Shown one piece after another: positions 18,524 through 27,742 of a stretch of DNA of 61,335 bases (the first letter of the stretch is position 1; every line of letters starts with the position of its first letter). The DNA is from Fidelibacterota bacterium (GTDB lineage: Bacteria; Fidelibacterota; Marinisomatia; SCGC-AAA003-L08; TS1B11). Where the stretch lies: positions 3,342,957 to 3,404,291 of the forward strand of contig CP070638.1 in the NCBI GenBank assembly GCA_020354025.1. The letters run 5' to 3'. The notes under the pieces were generated by a model. That model ran no database searches. It had not been told where the DNA came from and was given only the letters and a program-made list of their open reading frames with translations. The position numbers and the translations under genes were made by a program.

Positions 18524-20260
18524 TCAGTGATCGTCAACCTGATACTGTACTTTGCCCCCGACAATTGTCATGAAGATCTGGGCCTGAGGAATATCAACCG
18601 GATCGATGGTGAAGAGGTCCTGTGAAAGCACCACAAAGTCAGCCAGTTTGCCCGGCTCCAACGTGCCGGTTCGATCTTCCATAAAGCCGGAACGGGCGCT
18701 ATGGAGTGTATAACAGCGCAGTGCTTCAGCAACCGTGATCTTCTCTGCCGGCACCCATCCCTCCGGATTCAGGCCATCCAGTGTACGGCGAGTGACAGCG
18801 GCGTAGATCCCTTCAAGCGGTGAGATTGGGGCTACGGTCCAATCGGAACCAAAACAGACTGATGCACCCGCATCTAGGAGTGCCCGGAAAGCATAGGTGG
18901 TCTTGATGCGCTCCGGCCCAATCCGTTTCTCGGCCCAGCGCCCGTCATCGATTGCGTGGTAGGGCTGCATGGCGGGAACAACTCCCTGATGCCTGAACCG
19001 CTCGATAGCGTTATTTGTGAGGTGCTGGGCATGTTCGATACGGAAGCGCCGGTCGCGGGAGCCGTTTTTAGCACTGATTGAGGCGTAAGTATCCAGGAGC
19101 CAGTCATTGGCCTGGTCGCCGATGGCATGCACAGCTACCTGTAGCCCCAGAGCGTCACCCCTTTCTATCCATGAGCGCAAAACGGAGGTATCTGTGACTA
19201 CTAATCCGTGGGTTTGCGGGGCGTCATCATAGGGTTGATAGAACCAAGCTGTGGTGGAACCGAGTGATCCGTCAACAAAACCCTTAAGACCGCCCCATCG
19301 GTGCCAGTTTCCGCCTTGACCGTACATATCTATGTACTGCCCTAGTTGTGGCCACGTGCTGAGGGGCACGAAGGAGTAGACACGTAGCTTCAATGTTTCT
19401 TTCCGTGCTGCCCGGCGGAGGGTCTCCAGGTGTGACCAAGTACCCATGTCATGGATTTGTGTAATCCCCTGGGCAACGGCATGGTCCATAGCTCGTTCCA
19501 GGGCTTCATCCAGCTCTTTCTCGGTTGGGGCCGGAATGGTGGCATAAACCAGGGCCATGGCTTCGTCCTTGAGTATTCCGGTTGGCTGGCCAGTAACGGG
19601 ATCGCGCATAATTGTTCCGCCATCGGGATCGGGGGTCTCCATAGTGATACCAGCCCGCTCCAAGGCTCTGCTGTTAGCTAAGGCCATATGCCCATCTAAC
19701 CGATTGACGAACACCGGTACATCTGGCGTGACGGTATCAATCCAATCCCGGTGTGGCAGCTCTCCGCCCCAGGCTTCATGATCCCAATCACCGCCTGTGA
19801 TCCACCGCCCTTCCTTCAGTCCTTTCGCAAACTTGCCTATACGCCGGACAAACTCCCTCCGTGATTGAGCATCCCGTAAGTCTACACTTGTCAGCTGCAG
19901 GCCGCCGCTGATGAAGTGGGTGTGACTATCGATGAATCCTGGGACCACTGAGCGCCCTTTTAAGTCCACTACCCTGGCTTGGGGGCCACAGAGAGCACTT
20001 ACCTCATCCCCGGATCCAACGGCCAAAATCTCTTCGCCCCTGACAGCTAGTGCCTCGGCCCGGGGCGCTCCAGCAACCCCCGTCCAGATATTGCCGTTAA
20101 GGTAGATGACGTCCCGGGTATGCTTCATCGTTTTAAGTGCGGTGCATCCCGATATAATCAGCAATAGCACGGCCAATAGCCCCAGAACGCACTCAGATTC
20201 GCTCATGCGTCCAAACGTCCTGTTCAACCGGTGCAGGAAATGTATCTTGTAGGATGGCAT
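18524..20260 (-). CDS. YtcJ-like amidohydrolase, probable lipoprotein
   Basis: A metal-dependent amidohydrolase of the amidohydrolase_3 group (578 aa). VVPGFIDSHTHF is the metal-binding HxH, VAVHAIGDQAND and RIEHAQHL carry further ligands, and FGSDWTVAP the catalytic Asp. A hydrophobic segment ending LLIISGC just after residue 30 predicts a lipoprotein signal. An in-frame ATG at 20206 would give a more standard signal peptide (MSESECVLG...), while the ATG at 20260 has GGGGAT upstream; both are possible. The substrate is unknown. It is followed closely by the 5-oxoprolinase, so both may break cyclic amides or imides. Confidence 0.85.
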   Translation of the reverse strand: MPSYKIHFLHRLNRTFGRMSESECVLGLLAVLLLIISGCTALKTMKHTRDVIYLNGNIWTGVAGAPRAEALAVRGEEILAVGSGDEVSALCGPQARVVDLKGRSVVPGFIDSHTHFISGGLQLTSVDLRDAQSRREFVRRIGKFAKGLKEGRWITGGDWDHEAWGGELPHRDWIDTVTPDVPVFVNRLDGHMALANSRALERAGITMETPDPDGGTIMRDPVTGQPTGILKDEAMALVYATIPAPTEKELDEALERAMDHAVAQGITQIHDMGTWSHLETLRRAARKETLKLRVYSFVPLSTWPQLGQYIDMYGQGGNWHRWGGLKGFVDGSLGSTTAWFYQPYDDAPQTHGLVVTDTSVLRSWIERGDALGLQVAVHAIGDQANDWLLDTYASISAKNGSRDRRFRIEHAQHLTNNAIERFRHQGVVPAMQPYHAIDDGRWAEKRIGPERIKTTYAFRALLDAGASVCFGSDWTVAPISPLEGIYAAVTRRTLDGLNPEGWVPAEKITVAEALRCYTLHSARSGFMEDRTGTLEPGKLADFVVLSQDLFTIDPVDIPQAQIFMTIVGGKVQYQVDDH

Positions 20261-20336
20261 TTTTAAAGATCCCCTATAAGACAGTGGTAATGGCAGGGAT
20301 AGCCCCGGACTTAAAAAGTTAATCTATTTCACCGGA

Positions 20337-21107
20337 TTACTTCCCGTCCTGGAAGAAATTGTCGGGAATGCCCTGATTGACCCGATAGTTGGTGAAGATT
20401 ATTGCTGCTTCTCCGATTAAATCCCCATTATTATCAAACACAGGTTCCTGAATGTCCGGATCGTATGATCGTTGGTCCCGGCGCCCACCTTGAATAAAAC
20501 TCTCGTTGAGCTGGAAACGCAGGTGGGTTTCTGTAGGCATATATATACCCGGGGCCGCTTCCACGTACTCCGTCTGGAGGCGGAACGCTTCGTTATTTTC
20601 CAGGTAAGTCGTGATAATCCGCACCAGCCACAGCTTCCGGTCCACAATCACATCAGCCCTGAGCGTCATGTCATCCGGACCCTCTTCGAGACCCCGGAGG
20701 ATCAGGCAAGGATCCCTGTTCAGGAGGGTGTCGCCAATTAAAGTCAGGTCGTGCAGATTCTTAAAAAGCGAATCCGGCGAGAGTACCAGACCCCGGCGGG
20801 GAACCATCGCAAATCCCCTGGCCTCAAGGCTGGTTTTATCAGGCTGCTTGAACGTGAATGTCATCTTTTTCCGGGGCATACGCAGCATGGGCATGTCAAG
20901 GCTTACCTGAATATCGACCTGGTAGTCCTCAATTCGGTTGAATCGGGTTCGGAGACTGTCCAAAACCTGGTTCGCATTCCACCTCTGGGCAGCCAGAGGT
21001 GGAGAGAGCAGAAGTAGAAAAGGAAGCAGTAGCGGTAGCAGTAGCAGCTTGCCCGGCTTATGGCGAGCGCAGCCGGGTGGCAGTCGGTAAAGGGTATTAA
21101 GCTGCAT
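20337..21107 (-). CDS. LolA-like outer-membrane lipoprotein-sorting family protein
   Basis: A 256-aa exported protein with a long leucine-rich signal peptide ending near LAAQ. The mature part has the LolA/LolB-superfamily pattern: an early amphipathic helix (VLDSLRTRFNRIEDYQVDIQ), then alternating strands with TFTFKQPDKTSLE, CLILRG, and a final VNQGIPDNFF, the typical end of the fold. Members hold lipids or lipoproteins in transit across the periplasm. It is 76 bp upstream of the amidohydrolase and 65 bp downstream of the DUF5916 gene, all on the minus strand. Its true cargo cannot be told from sequence. Confidence 0.72.
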   Translation of the reverse strand: MQLNTLYRLPPGCARHKPGKLLLLPLLLPFLLLLSPPLAAQRWNANQVLDSLRTRFNRIEDYQVDIQVSLDMPMLRMPRKKMTFTFKQPDKTSLEARGFAMVPRRGLVLSPDSLFKNLHDLTLIGDTLLNRDPCLILRGLEEGPDDMTLRADVIVDRKLWLVRIITTYLENNEAFRLQTEYVEAAPGIYMPTETHLRFQLNESFIQGGRRDQRSYDPDIQEPVFDNNGDLIGEAAIIFTNYRVNQGIPDNFFQDGK

Positions 21108-21172
21108 GCTACAGATTACGGCGGAGCGACCGCCGACAGCAAGGAATTGTTCCTCTACTGGGACTGGTAAAG

Positions 21173-23824
21173 CTAGCGGCCGATCCAGTAGGTAGCTTTT
21201 ATTGCGAAGATGTTGTCGGTCGTGGCCTCGAACAGGTCAGTCAAGTCGCGGCGAGGTCGAAAATCCCCAGGATTATTTTCATCGTAGCCGTTACGGGTCC
21301 AGACCAGGTAGAGCGCGGATCCCGGCATGAATTCCCAGCGCAGCACGGCGGTGCCAACCAGGGCTTTGTAGTTGAAGTTGGGATTCTCTATGTAGAACAC
21401 GTCGCTCTCTTCCCCCCCGGTCGGATCAATGGTGTAGCCCCCATCCTCGGTAGGATTTATCGTAGAGCCTCCCTCGCCATAGATGAGGAATTCATATGCA
21501 TCCGGGCGGGTGTATTCCTTGAATTCGGTATAACTGCCCACTGAGAGATAAGGCTGGAAATAGGCTTGCAGGGAAAGGGTGGGCGTGAAGGTGTAGTCTA
21601 TCCGGAAGTCGGCTGAAAGTGTCTTTCGATTCAATTGGGCTGCGACATATCGTTTTCCATACATCTCAACAGCGTCGGTATCTTCAATAGCCTCGACGTA
21701 TTGCTCCATATTCCGACCTAGGGAATAATTGGGATTGAACTCCAGATTCAACCGGCTGCCCAGTTTAATTTCTACCCGACCGTCGAGGCCGGAATCATAG
21801 CTGCCCTCTTTGTCTCCACCTGCGTTCATATGAATACCAAAGACAACATTCTTCCGTTGGTCGGAGTTAATGCCGAAGTTGACGAACGCGCCACCGGGGT
21901 CTAGCACACGTGGCCCGCCGCGCAGCTCAGTATCACTCAGGGTCTCTGCGTCCAGACCCATGAATCCGTTGATACTCCAGTAGTTAAGGAATTGTAGCCA
22001 GCCCATGAGGAACACGTTCTCGCTGGTCTTGATCCCGGCAAAATTGTGGTTGCTGGAATAAGCGATATTCAGCCGGACGTTGCGGAATATCTTACCGGGA
22101 TCATACCACCAATAACCAGTGACCACATGCATATTAATGCGGTCCGAACCGTATTTCAGTCCTATGTCATTGCTCTCGAATCCGGGTGAAATAATCCCAA
22201 GAGCGGTATTCATTTGCACATGGCCTTTTTCCTTATTCAACATTAAGCGGCCGGCATAACCGCTCATTTTGGTCATGGAAGTATCGAGTGTAACATGATC
22301 AGCGTCCGGTCTCTGGAAGTAGTGGCTTGAGCTTTGCTGCAGATCGAGCATGCAATCCTGCGAACCACTGATTGATGTAAAACCGCCCCAGCCGGCGATA
22401 GCCCATTCTTTTTCAGCGTTGAGGAAGGTCCAGCCATCAATCCCGAAAGCCAGGGCATTATCTGACAGTACCTTCCTTAGCGATTGATCGTCAAAGTGCC
22501 GATATACATAGGTGCCGATAAATCCCAAACCCTGGAGACCGTCATTGAACTCTTTCTGAGTTCGCAACAGGTTGTAGGAAGCCAGGGGTTCCACCTCCTC
22601 GGAGTGGATTTGTCCCTCTTCGTTGATCCGGGCAGATTCCTTTCCTGTGAGGGCGGACAATCCCCCGAGTGACCAATCTCCGTTCAGCTTCCCGCTGAGC
22701 TTGGCGGCTCCTAGGATAGAGGTTGCAGTGGGTATGTCTACCCATCCGTCCGTTTCCACATCGACTTGGGGTGGTCCCCCTATGCGACGGCTGTAGAAAA
22801 AGTTAGGCTCGCGGAAATTGAATCCCCACCGGTTAGTAGGCCCGCCTCTTCCGAACGAGAAGATATCTGCCCCTTCGATAAAGAACGGCCGTTTTTCCTG
22901 GAAATAGGTCTCATATGCAGAAAGGTTGATAACTGACGGATCCACCTCTACCTGGCCGAAGTCGGGATTGAAGGTGGCGTCAACGGTGAGGTTACTGCCA
23001 ATGCCGACCTTGACGTCGGTACCGATGCCAAAGTTGGTATCGTTGCCTTTGAAAAAGGGATTGTCCTTCTCGGATGGGAGAGCACTATATCCCGACGTGA
23101 TGTAGGGAGTAAACTCCCGCCTTTTAGGAGGCCGTATGTTGCTGATTCCCTTCAGCTCCGCCGCATGGGAAACTAGCCCGCTCTCTCCCCGCCCAATGTA
23201 GGTAAACAGGTCTTGCTCATTTCTTCTCTGGATCATTCTGCCGATGAGGATGCCCCAGATATATTCATCCTGTTGGTTGAATCGCAGTTGGGAGTATGGG
23301 ATCCGTATCTCCGCTGTCCAGCCGTATTCATCAATAGTTGTTTTACCTTCCCAGATCCCGTCCCAGGAGTCATCGCTCCAACCATCATTGTAAAACGTGC
23401 CATCCATGATGGTCCCTGACGGATTGATTATGAAAAAGAAACCGGAGCGTTTATCGTGATAAGAGTCGATGACGACTTGAAATAGATCAGAGTCGAAATT
23501 GGTATCCCGCCGGCCCATGCGAGCCACTATCGAGTCCGGCTGGCTGTCCCACAGCCGGGCCAACACATACAGGGCGGCATCGTCATAGGCGACCCACACA
23601 TCAGTAGCCTCGGTAGCCGGTTGGCCATTGTCCGGTTCCATCTGGATGAAGATCTGATTAGGTGGAGTCTGATAGATGGGTTCGGTCAGCAGGCCGTCGA
23701 TGCTCAGGGATTCATCAAGCCTTAGCGCAATGATTTCACGCTGCCGGTAATCTTCGGCGTTAAACAGGGTATCGTCGGCGTACAATACCGAAACAAATGC
23801 AATCAGAAAAATGATGCGACTCAT
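21173..23824 (-). CDS. DUF5916 outer-membrane protein with N-terminal CBM9-like domain
   Basis: An 883-aa outer-membrane protein. A short signal peptide (to about residue 16) is followed by a carbohydrate-binding family 9-like beta-sandwich with IDGLLTEPIY, VWVAYDDAALYVLARLWD and WTAEIRIPYSQLRF (~35-200). The remainder is a DUF5916 beta-barrel with FNPDFGQVEVDPSVINLSAY, EKRPFFIEGADIFSFG and a C-terminal aromatic-rich strand region ending TYWIGR. A good ribosome binding site (GAGG, 5 nt) precedes the ATG. The family is common in FCB-group bacteria; its function is unknown, perhaps sugar binding or uptake of hydrolysed material. Confidence 0.87.
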   Translation of the reverse strand: MSRIIFLIAFVSVLYADDTLFNAEDYRQREIIALRLDESLSIDGLLTEPIYQTPPNQIFIQMEPDNGQPATEATDVWVAYDDAALYVLARLWDSQPDSIVARMGRRDTNFDSDLFQVVIDSYHDKRSGFFFIINPSGTIMDGTFYNDGWSDDSWDGIWEGKTTIDEYGWTAEIRIPYSQLRFNQQDEYIWGILIGRMIQRRNEQDLFTYIGRGESGLVSHAAELKGISNIRPPKRREFTPYITSGYSALPSEKDNPFFKGNDTNFGIGTDVKVGIGSNLTVDATFNPDFGQVEVDPSVINLSAYETYFQEKRPFFIEGADIFSFGRGGPTNRWGFNFREPNFFYSRRIGGPPQVDVETDGWVDIPTATSILGAAKLSGKLNGDWSLGGLSALTGKESARINEEGQIHSEEVEPLASYNLLRTQKEFNDGLQGLGFIGTYVYRHFDDQSLRKVLSDNALAFGIDGWTFLNAEKEWAIAGWGGFTSISGSQDCMLDLQQSSSHYFQRPDADHVTLDTSMTKMSGYAGRLMLNKEKGHVQMNTALGIISPGFESNDIGLKYGSDRINMHVVTGYWWYDPGKIFRNVRLNIAYSSNHNFAGIKTSENVFLMGWLQFLNYWSINGFMGLDAETLSDTELRGGPRVLDPGGAFVNFGINSDQRKNVVFGIHMNAGGDKEGSYDSGLDGRVEIKLGSRLNLEFNPNYSLGRNMEQYVEAIEDTDAVEMYGKRYVAAQLNRKTLSADFRIDYTFTPTLSLQAYFQPYLSVGSYTEFKEYTRPDAYEFLIYGEGGSTINPTEDGGYTIDPTGGEESDVFYIENPNFNYKALVGTAVLRWEFMPGSALYLVWTRNGYDENNPGDFRPRRDLTDLFEATTDNIFAIKATYWIGR

Positions 23825-23911
23825 ATATACCTCGTAAAGAAATTACAGCTTGATTACGTATTAGACAGAATATGTTTGGAGAGTTTGTCAAGCAAGTTAG
23901 TATAAAGGTGG

Positions 23912-24517
23912 CTAATAAGGCTTTCCAACCGGCATGATGAGCAGGGGATGTTCATTGGGAGAAAGGTTCAGAAGTTCCTGTATCCGATCGTCATGAAAGG
24001 CTCCCACTGCGACGGTGCCCAATCCCAGGGCGGCGGCCTGCAGGTGGATGTTCTCCGAGGCGTACCCCACTTCCATGTGCACGTAGCGGCGGCCTCGCTG
24101 GCCATACTTGCCGGTGGTACGCTCGTAGATAGCGGTGATGACCAGCGCGGCAGCGCCGTCTTTCACGCAGGACTGATCCAGTGCCGCAGCAGCCAGCTGC
24201 TTTCGCAGGTCCCCCTCCAGCAGAGGTGCCAGAGCATGCTCCCGGAAATGGTAGCGGTATGAGCCAGGGTCCAGGTCGTCAACGTTGCCCGCGGCCAGCA
24301 GCACTTCCAGGGGGTACGTGGCCCCGGCGGAGGGGGCTGATCGGTAGTCACCTTGTCGGGTGATTCCCTGGGCTGCCCATAGCAGCTGGCCGACTTCAGC
24401 CAGGGTTAGGGCTTCAGGCCGGTACTCCCGCACTGATCTACGCTGCACTATGGCCTCCTCCATTGACAAAGGTCCGGCAGTCTGTGGGGGTGGGAGGGTG
24501 ATGAAGCTATCTTTCAT
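23912..24517 (-). CDS. SagB-type nitroreductase family dehydrogenase
   Basis: A 201-aa FMN oxidoreductase of the SagB/ThcOx branch. RRSVREYRPEALT is the family's FMN phosphate-binding start, LLWAAQGITR and SAPSAGATYPLEV are diagnostic, and EVGYASENIHLQAAALGLGTV the second FMN block. SagB enzymes oxidise azolines in some peptides, but no YcaO cyclodehydratase or precursor peptide is nearby, so it is more likely a stand-alone oxidoreductase. Transcribed alone on the minus strand. Confidence 0.85.
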   Translation of the reverse strand: MKDSFITLPPPQTAGPLSMEEAIVQRRSVREYRPEALTLAEVGQLLWAAQGITRQGDYRSAPSAGATYPLEVLLAAGNVDDLDPGSYRYHFREHALAPLLEGDLRKQLAAAALDQSCVKDGAAALVITAIYERTTGKYGQRGRRYVHMEVGYASENIHLQAAALGLGTVAVGAFHDDRIQELLNLSPNEHPLLIMPVGKPY

Positions 24518-24675
24518 TGTCGCGATTTAACACACATCCAGGAATATGTCCATACCTAGAAAGCCAAAGACATATCGTAACAGGGCAACGGGTGGTGTGG
24601 CTTACAATTATATCCGTTCAGCGCTGGTTTAATGTCAATAGTAGCGGGAGAATCTTATGTCTGATAGCCTGGAGC

Positions 24676-25143
24676 CTATACTACCAGTGAGAGATCCACC
24701 ACCTTTGGCTTTACCAACCGCTCGAAGTCGGCGTAGGTCATCTTGATTAGCTCGGTGTGTGACCCGGCGTTAAAGGCGATCTCGTCGTCCTCGGCAAGGC
24801 TATCGGCCACATAGACCTTCAGGTCGTACAGGTTGCCAAATGGGGGCATTGCACCAATCTCGCAGTCGGGGAACAGATCTTTGAACTCTTTCTCACCTGC
24901 CAGAGCGACCTTTTTTACTCCGGCTGCCTTTTTCAATAGCCGCAGGTCGACATGGTGTGTAGCGGGCAGTACGGCCATGGCCATCTCGCCGTTGAGGGTG
25001 ACCATCACCGTCTTGGCCAGCTGCTTACCCGGGATGTGGGCGGAGGCGGCGATCTCCTGGGCAGTGAAAGCCTGGGAATGGGCAATAGCCACGTATTTGA
25101 CCTTGTTACTATCGAGGAACTCTTTCAGTCTCTTAGTGGGCAT
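24676..25143 (-). CDS. YbaK/EbsC-family aminoacyl-tRNA deacylase
   Basis: A 155-aa YbaK/ProX-domain protein that hydrolyses mischarged tRNAs (such as Cys- or Ala-tRNA(Pro)). IPGKQLAKTVMVTL includes the conserved Lys, and GAMPPFGNLY the GxxxPFG substrate loop. I start at the ATG at 25143, because AAGGAGG stands five bases before it; a longer reading frame with 12 more residues lacks such a site. It is a single gene. Confidence 0.88.
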   Translation of the reverse strand: MPTKRLKEFLDSNKVKYVAIAHSQAFTAQEIAASAHIPGKQLAKTVMVTLNGEMAMAVLPATHHVDLRLLKKAAGVKKVALAGEKEFKDLFPDCEIGAMPPFGNLYDLKVYVADSLAEDDEIAFNAGSHTELIKMTYADFERLVKPKVVDLSLVV

Positions 25144-25353
25144 GGGTACCTCCTTAGCATATTGGTGTCCCAGTTGCACTTCGACGATCTAGGTGCAGCA
25201 GTACTATGGAATAATACGACTGATTTGGCCTGGATTCAACAAGTGAGATGGCATGTAGGCTTTGCCACCTCCAGTCATCGGCTGCTGATCCGTATGCCGT
25301 TCTTAGGTCAGCCTTGACTCGACCGGGATATTCACTTGGTGCATTGCGGCGAG

Positions 25354-26187
25354 TTAGACTAGTCCCAACCAGTCACTATAGAGCTCCGGGCGCCGATCAC
25401 GTAGAAACAGGCGGCGGGCGGGCGAATGTGAAACCTGTTTGAGGTCCAGATCACATAGCAGTATTTCCTCAGTGCCCTCACCAGCCTGGTCGATCATGTG
25501 ACCGTCGGGAGCGCAGACGAAGGACTTACCGGTAAAGGTTAGCCGAGGTTCAGACCCAACGCGGTTGCATAGAGCAATGAAAAAACCATTCTGGAAAGCT
25601 GCTGCCTGCATCTCCGCCTCGAAGAGTCCCTCCGGCCATTCGCCGCTCGAACCGGCCTGGGGGATAAATACCACTTCCGCTCCGCCCAAGGCCAGAGCGC
25701 GCATATACTCGGGATAGTGTCGGTCATAGCAGATGGCGACACCGATACTGCCAAAGGCGGTCGTGTAGACCGGGGCTCCGTGATCCCCTGGCGCGTAGTA
25801 GCCCTTCTCGTGAAAGCACGGATAGTCGGTTATGTGTATCATCCGGGTTGATCCCAGCATGCGGCCGTCGGCATCTATCACCGGCGAGGTGTCGTAGGTG
25901 CGGTCATCGTCACGCTCGAAAAGGTTGAGCACTAAGACGACACCGAGTTCAGCAGCCATTGAGGCCAAGGTCTCGGTTGTCGGTCCGGGTATCGGTTCGG
26001 CCAGATCAAGTTTTTCCGGGCTGGCAGGTTCTTGGGGGTAGAATGGGTCGAAAGCCAGCTCCGAAAAGCAAATTACCTGAGCGCCTTTTTCGGCGGCTTC
26101 TTCTACTGCTTGGAATCCGCGCTGGCGGTTGGCCTGGCGGTCTTGCGTGGCGCGTTGCTGGACGAGTGCGATCTTCAAATCGTTCAT
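25354..26187 (-). CDS. carbon-nitrogen hydrolase (nitrilase superfamily), catalytic lysine apparently missing
   Basis: A 277-aa protein resembling N-carbamoylputrescine amidase/beta-ureidopropionase. Catalytic Glu is in CFSELAFDPF and nucleophile Cys in GVAICYDRHYPEYM. The usual RKxH segment, which carries the catalytic lysine, reads TRMIHITDYPCFHEKGYY, with Met (ATG codon) where Lys is expected. Either a neighbouring Lys substitutes, this clade uses another residue, or the enzyme is altered. Its substrate is unknown. Single gene on the minus strand, 210 bp upstream of YbaK, with no clear partner. Confidence 0.85.
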   Translation of the reverse strand: MNDLKIALVQQRATQDRQANRQRGFQAVEEAAEKGAQVICFSELAFDPFYPQEPASPEKLDLAEPIPGPTTETLASMAAELGVVLVLNLFERDDDRTYDTSPVIDADGRMLGSTRMIHITDYPCFHEKGYYAPGDHGAPVYTTAFGSIGVAICYDRHYPEYMRALALGGAEVVFIPQAGSSGEWPEGLFEAEMQAAAFQNGFFIALCNRVGSEPRLTFTGKSFVCAPDGHMIDQAGEGTEEILLCDLDLKQVSHSPARRLFLRDRRPELYSDWLGLV

Positions 26188-26401
26188 TCTCCTGTATAGC
26201 GATTCCTACGATATGGAGCGGGCGGCGACGCCCTGGGAGGAACAGAATTGAGAACTACATGAGTACAGAATCAGAAAAGAGATAAAAATTACCGACGTCC
26301 CTCTGAATCTCATTCTGATAGTCTTGCGAGAAGGTCCTGCCATTATTTTCTCCTGATAGGGCTAAGGGCTGGCCTGATGCACTGCTATAAGTTACGGTCC
26401 G

Positions 26402-26758
26402 CTAGAGCGTAATCACCTTCTCCGCCTGCCACTGGGCCGCGATGATGTCGTGCATGCCACCAACAATGCCGATCTGGACTTTATCGGCCAGGTCAAAATA
26501 CTTGAGGCAGGTATTGCAGACAACCAGGCGCACTCCTTTAGCCTCCAGTGAATTCAGCACATTCAAGACCGGCGATCCCTCTACCACCAACTTTACACCA
26601 TCAGTATAGAAGCAGATGATTCCCGGGAGCATTTCATTCTCGTCGAGCATGGTCAGGTAGGTGGTGATGAGCTGCTGCTGCAAGGGCTCATCGGCGTGTC
26701 CCATACCGTTCCGGGTGATCAGGATAGCCGTGGAGTACTGTTCTGAAGCTGCCTTCAT
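26402..26758 (-). CDS. DsrE-family protein
   Basis: A 118-aa DsrE/F-like domain protein, similar to YedF-associated sulfur- or selenium-handling proteins. TAILITRNGMGHADEPLQQQ opens the fold, and VVCNTCLKYFDL contains two cysteines at the usual position of the persulfide-carrying Cys. I chose the ATG at 26758, which overlaps the stop of the upstream metallophosphoesterase by one base (TAATG); an ATG at 26776 would add six residues. The coupling suggests it is made with the phosphoesterase, although no functional link is known. Confidence 0.8.
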   Translation of the reverse strand: MKAASEQYSTAILITRNGMGHADEPLQQQLITTYLTMLDENEMLPGIICFYTDGVKLVVEGSPVLNVLNSLEAKGVRLVVCNTCLKYFDLADKVQIGIVGGMHDIIAAQWQAEKVITL

Positions 26759-27696
26759 TATGAGGGGCCTCCGCAATCTAGATCGACGGTTCGCGTCAGC
26801 TGATAGGGGCCACCGTCGGCATCGTCACGATAAACGTCAACGCTTGTCTCATCTCCATTTACCCGAACCCTCAGAAAAGCGCTCCGCGCCCCTTTATCTC
26901 CCAGGCCGCGGGCGTGTCCGGCGTCGACCTGCCATAATCCGTTCATCAGTGCGGCGGAGTACCCGTGGGTATGGCCGCAGAAATAGGCCGCTACATCATG
27001 CTCCAGCAGGAGCGTGTGGAAGCGGTGGTTGTTTTCAGGATAGGCGTTCAGACAGTCATCTTTATGGCGATGGCGGCCGTTGTCGGCGTCCGGGATGGAC
27101 GCGATTGGCTCGTGGCCGAAAATAAAGGTAAGCGGCTTGGTGTTGGCTTCCAGGTCGGCCTTGAGCCACTCATAAAGTGCATCGGTGACATCGCCGTTAG
27201 TACCAGTATCGGAGTCCCCGTCATAATACTGGTTGAGTACAATGAAGTGGGCGTTCTGATATTCAAAGGAGTAAGTCGTTTCCTCACCGTTCGGCGGCCC
27301 TTTACGTACCACGTTCGGTATGGCCTCCCGGCCCCAGTCGCGGAGCCAGGCCATATCCTCTGGCGTTTCCACTTCGTGATTACCCACCACGGGATACCAC
27401 AAGTAATCCGTGCCCAGTACCTTGTCAATGGTGTAGCGGACGTTCCAGGGTGGATCGATATCACCGGGGCTTATCATGAATGCTCCTTTGCCTGCTTCGC
27501 GAATGGCCTCACACGCACCCTGAAAGTACTGGGACGACTCAAACTCTGGACCTGCGTATTGACGCATATCAGCGGTGACAATGAAAGCGTAGCTTTCATC
27601 GGAAGTCATGTTGCATCCAACCAGAGCACCAATCGCCAGCAGCAGCGTTATCAACCATGGCTGCCAACGATTCGTACGGGAGAATGGTCTACTCAT
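26758..27696 (-). CDS. calcineurin-like metallophosphoesterase, lipoprotein
   Basis: A 312-aa exported metallophosphatase. The signal peptide ends ALVGC, predicting a lipoprotein with Cys at about residue 28. Metal-binding motifs are VTADMR (in place of the usual DxH), SPGDIDP, VVGNHE, FGHEPIAS and CGHTHGYS. The substitution of the first His by Met is unusual. The enzyme is expected in the periplasm or at the outer membrane and its substrate is unknown. It precedes and overlaps the DsrE gene. AAAGGGAAA lies about eight bases before the ATG. Confidence 0.85.
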   Translation of the reverse strand: MSRPFSRTNRWQPWLITLLLAIGALVGCNMTSDESYAFIVTADMRQYAGPEFESSQYFQGACEAIREAGKGAFMISPGDIDPPWNVRYTIDKVLGTDYLWYPVVGNHEVETPEDMAWLRDWGREAIPNVVRKGPPNGEETTYSFEYQNAHFIVLNQYYDGDSDTGTNGDVTDALYEWLKADLEANTKPLTFIFGHEPIASIPDADNGRHRHKDDCLNAYPENNHRFHTLLLEHDVAAYFCGHTHGYSAALMNGLWQVDAGHARGLGDKGARSAFLRVRVNGDETSVDVYRDDADGGPYQLTRTVDLDCGGPS

Positions 27697-27742
27697 CTTG
27701 TGTTTCCCTTTTTTTAAGCTGTATCGTTGTTGGTCATCATCT

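Noticed and set aside
23912-24517. SagB protein as part of a thiazole/oxazole-modified peptide cluster
   Set aside because: No YcaO, no precursor-like short peptide and no dedicated protease or exporter next to it.
26965-27717. 250-codon plus-strand frame opposite the metallophosphoesterase
   Set aside because: Antisense shadow without motifs; the minus strand has GNHE and GHTHG motifs.
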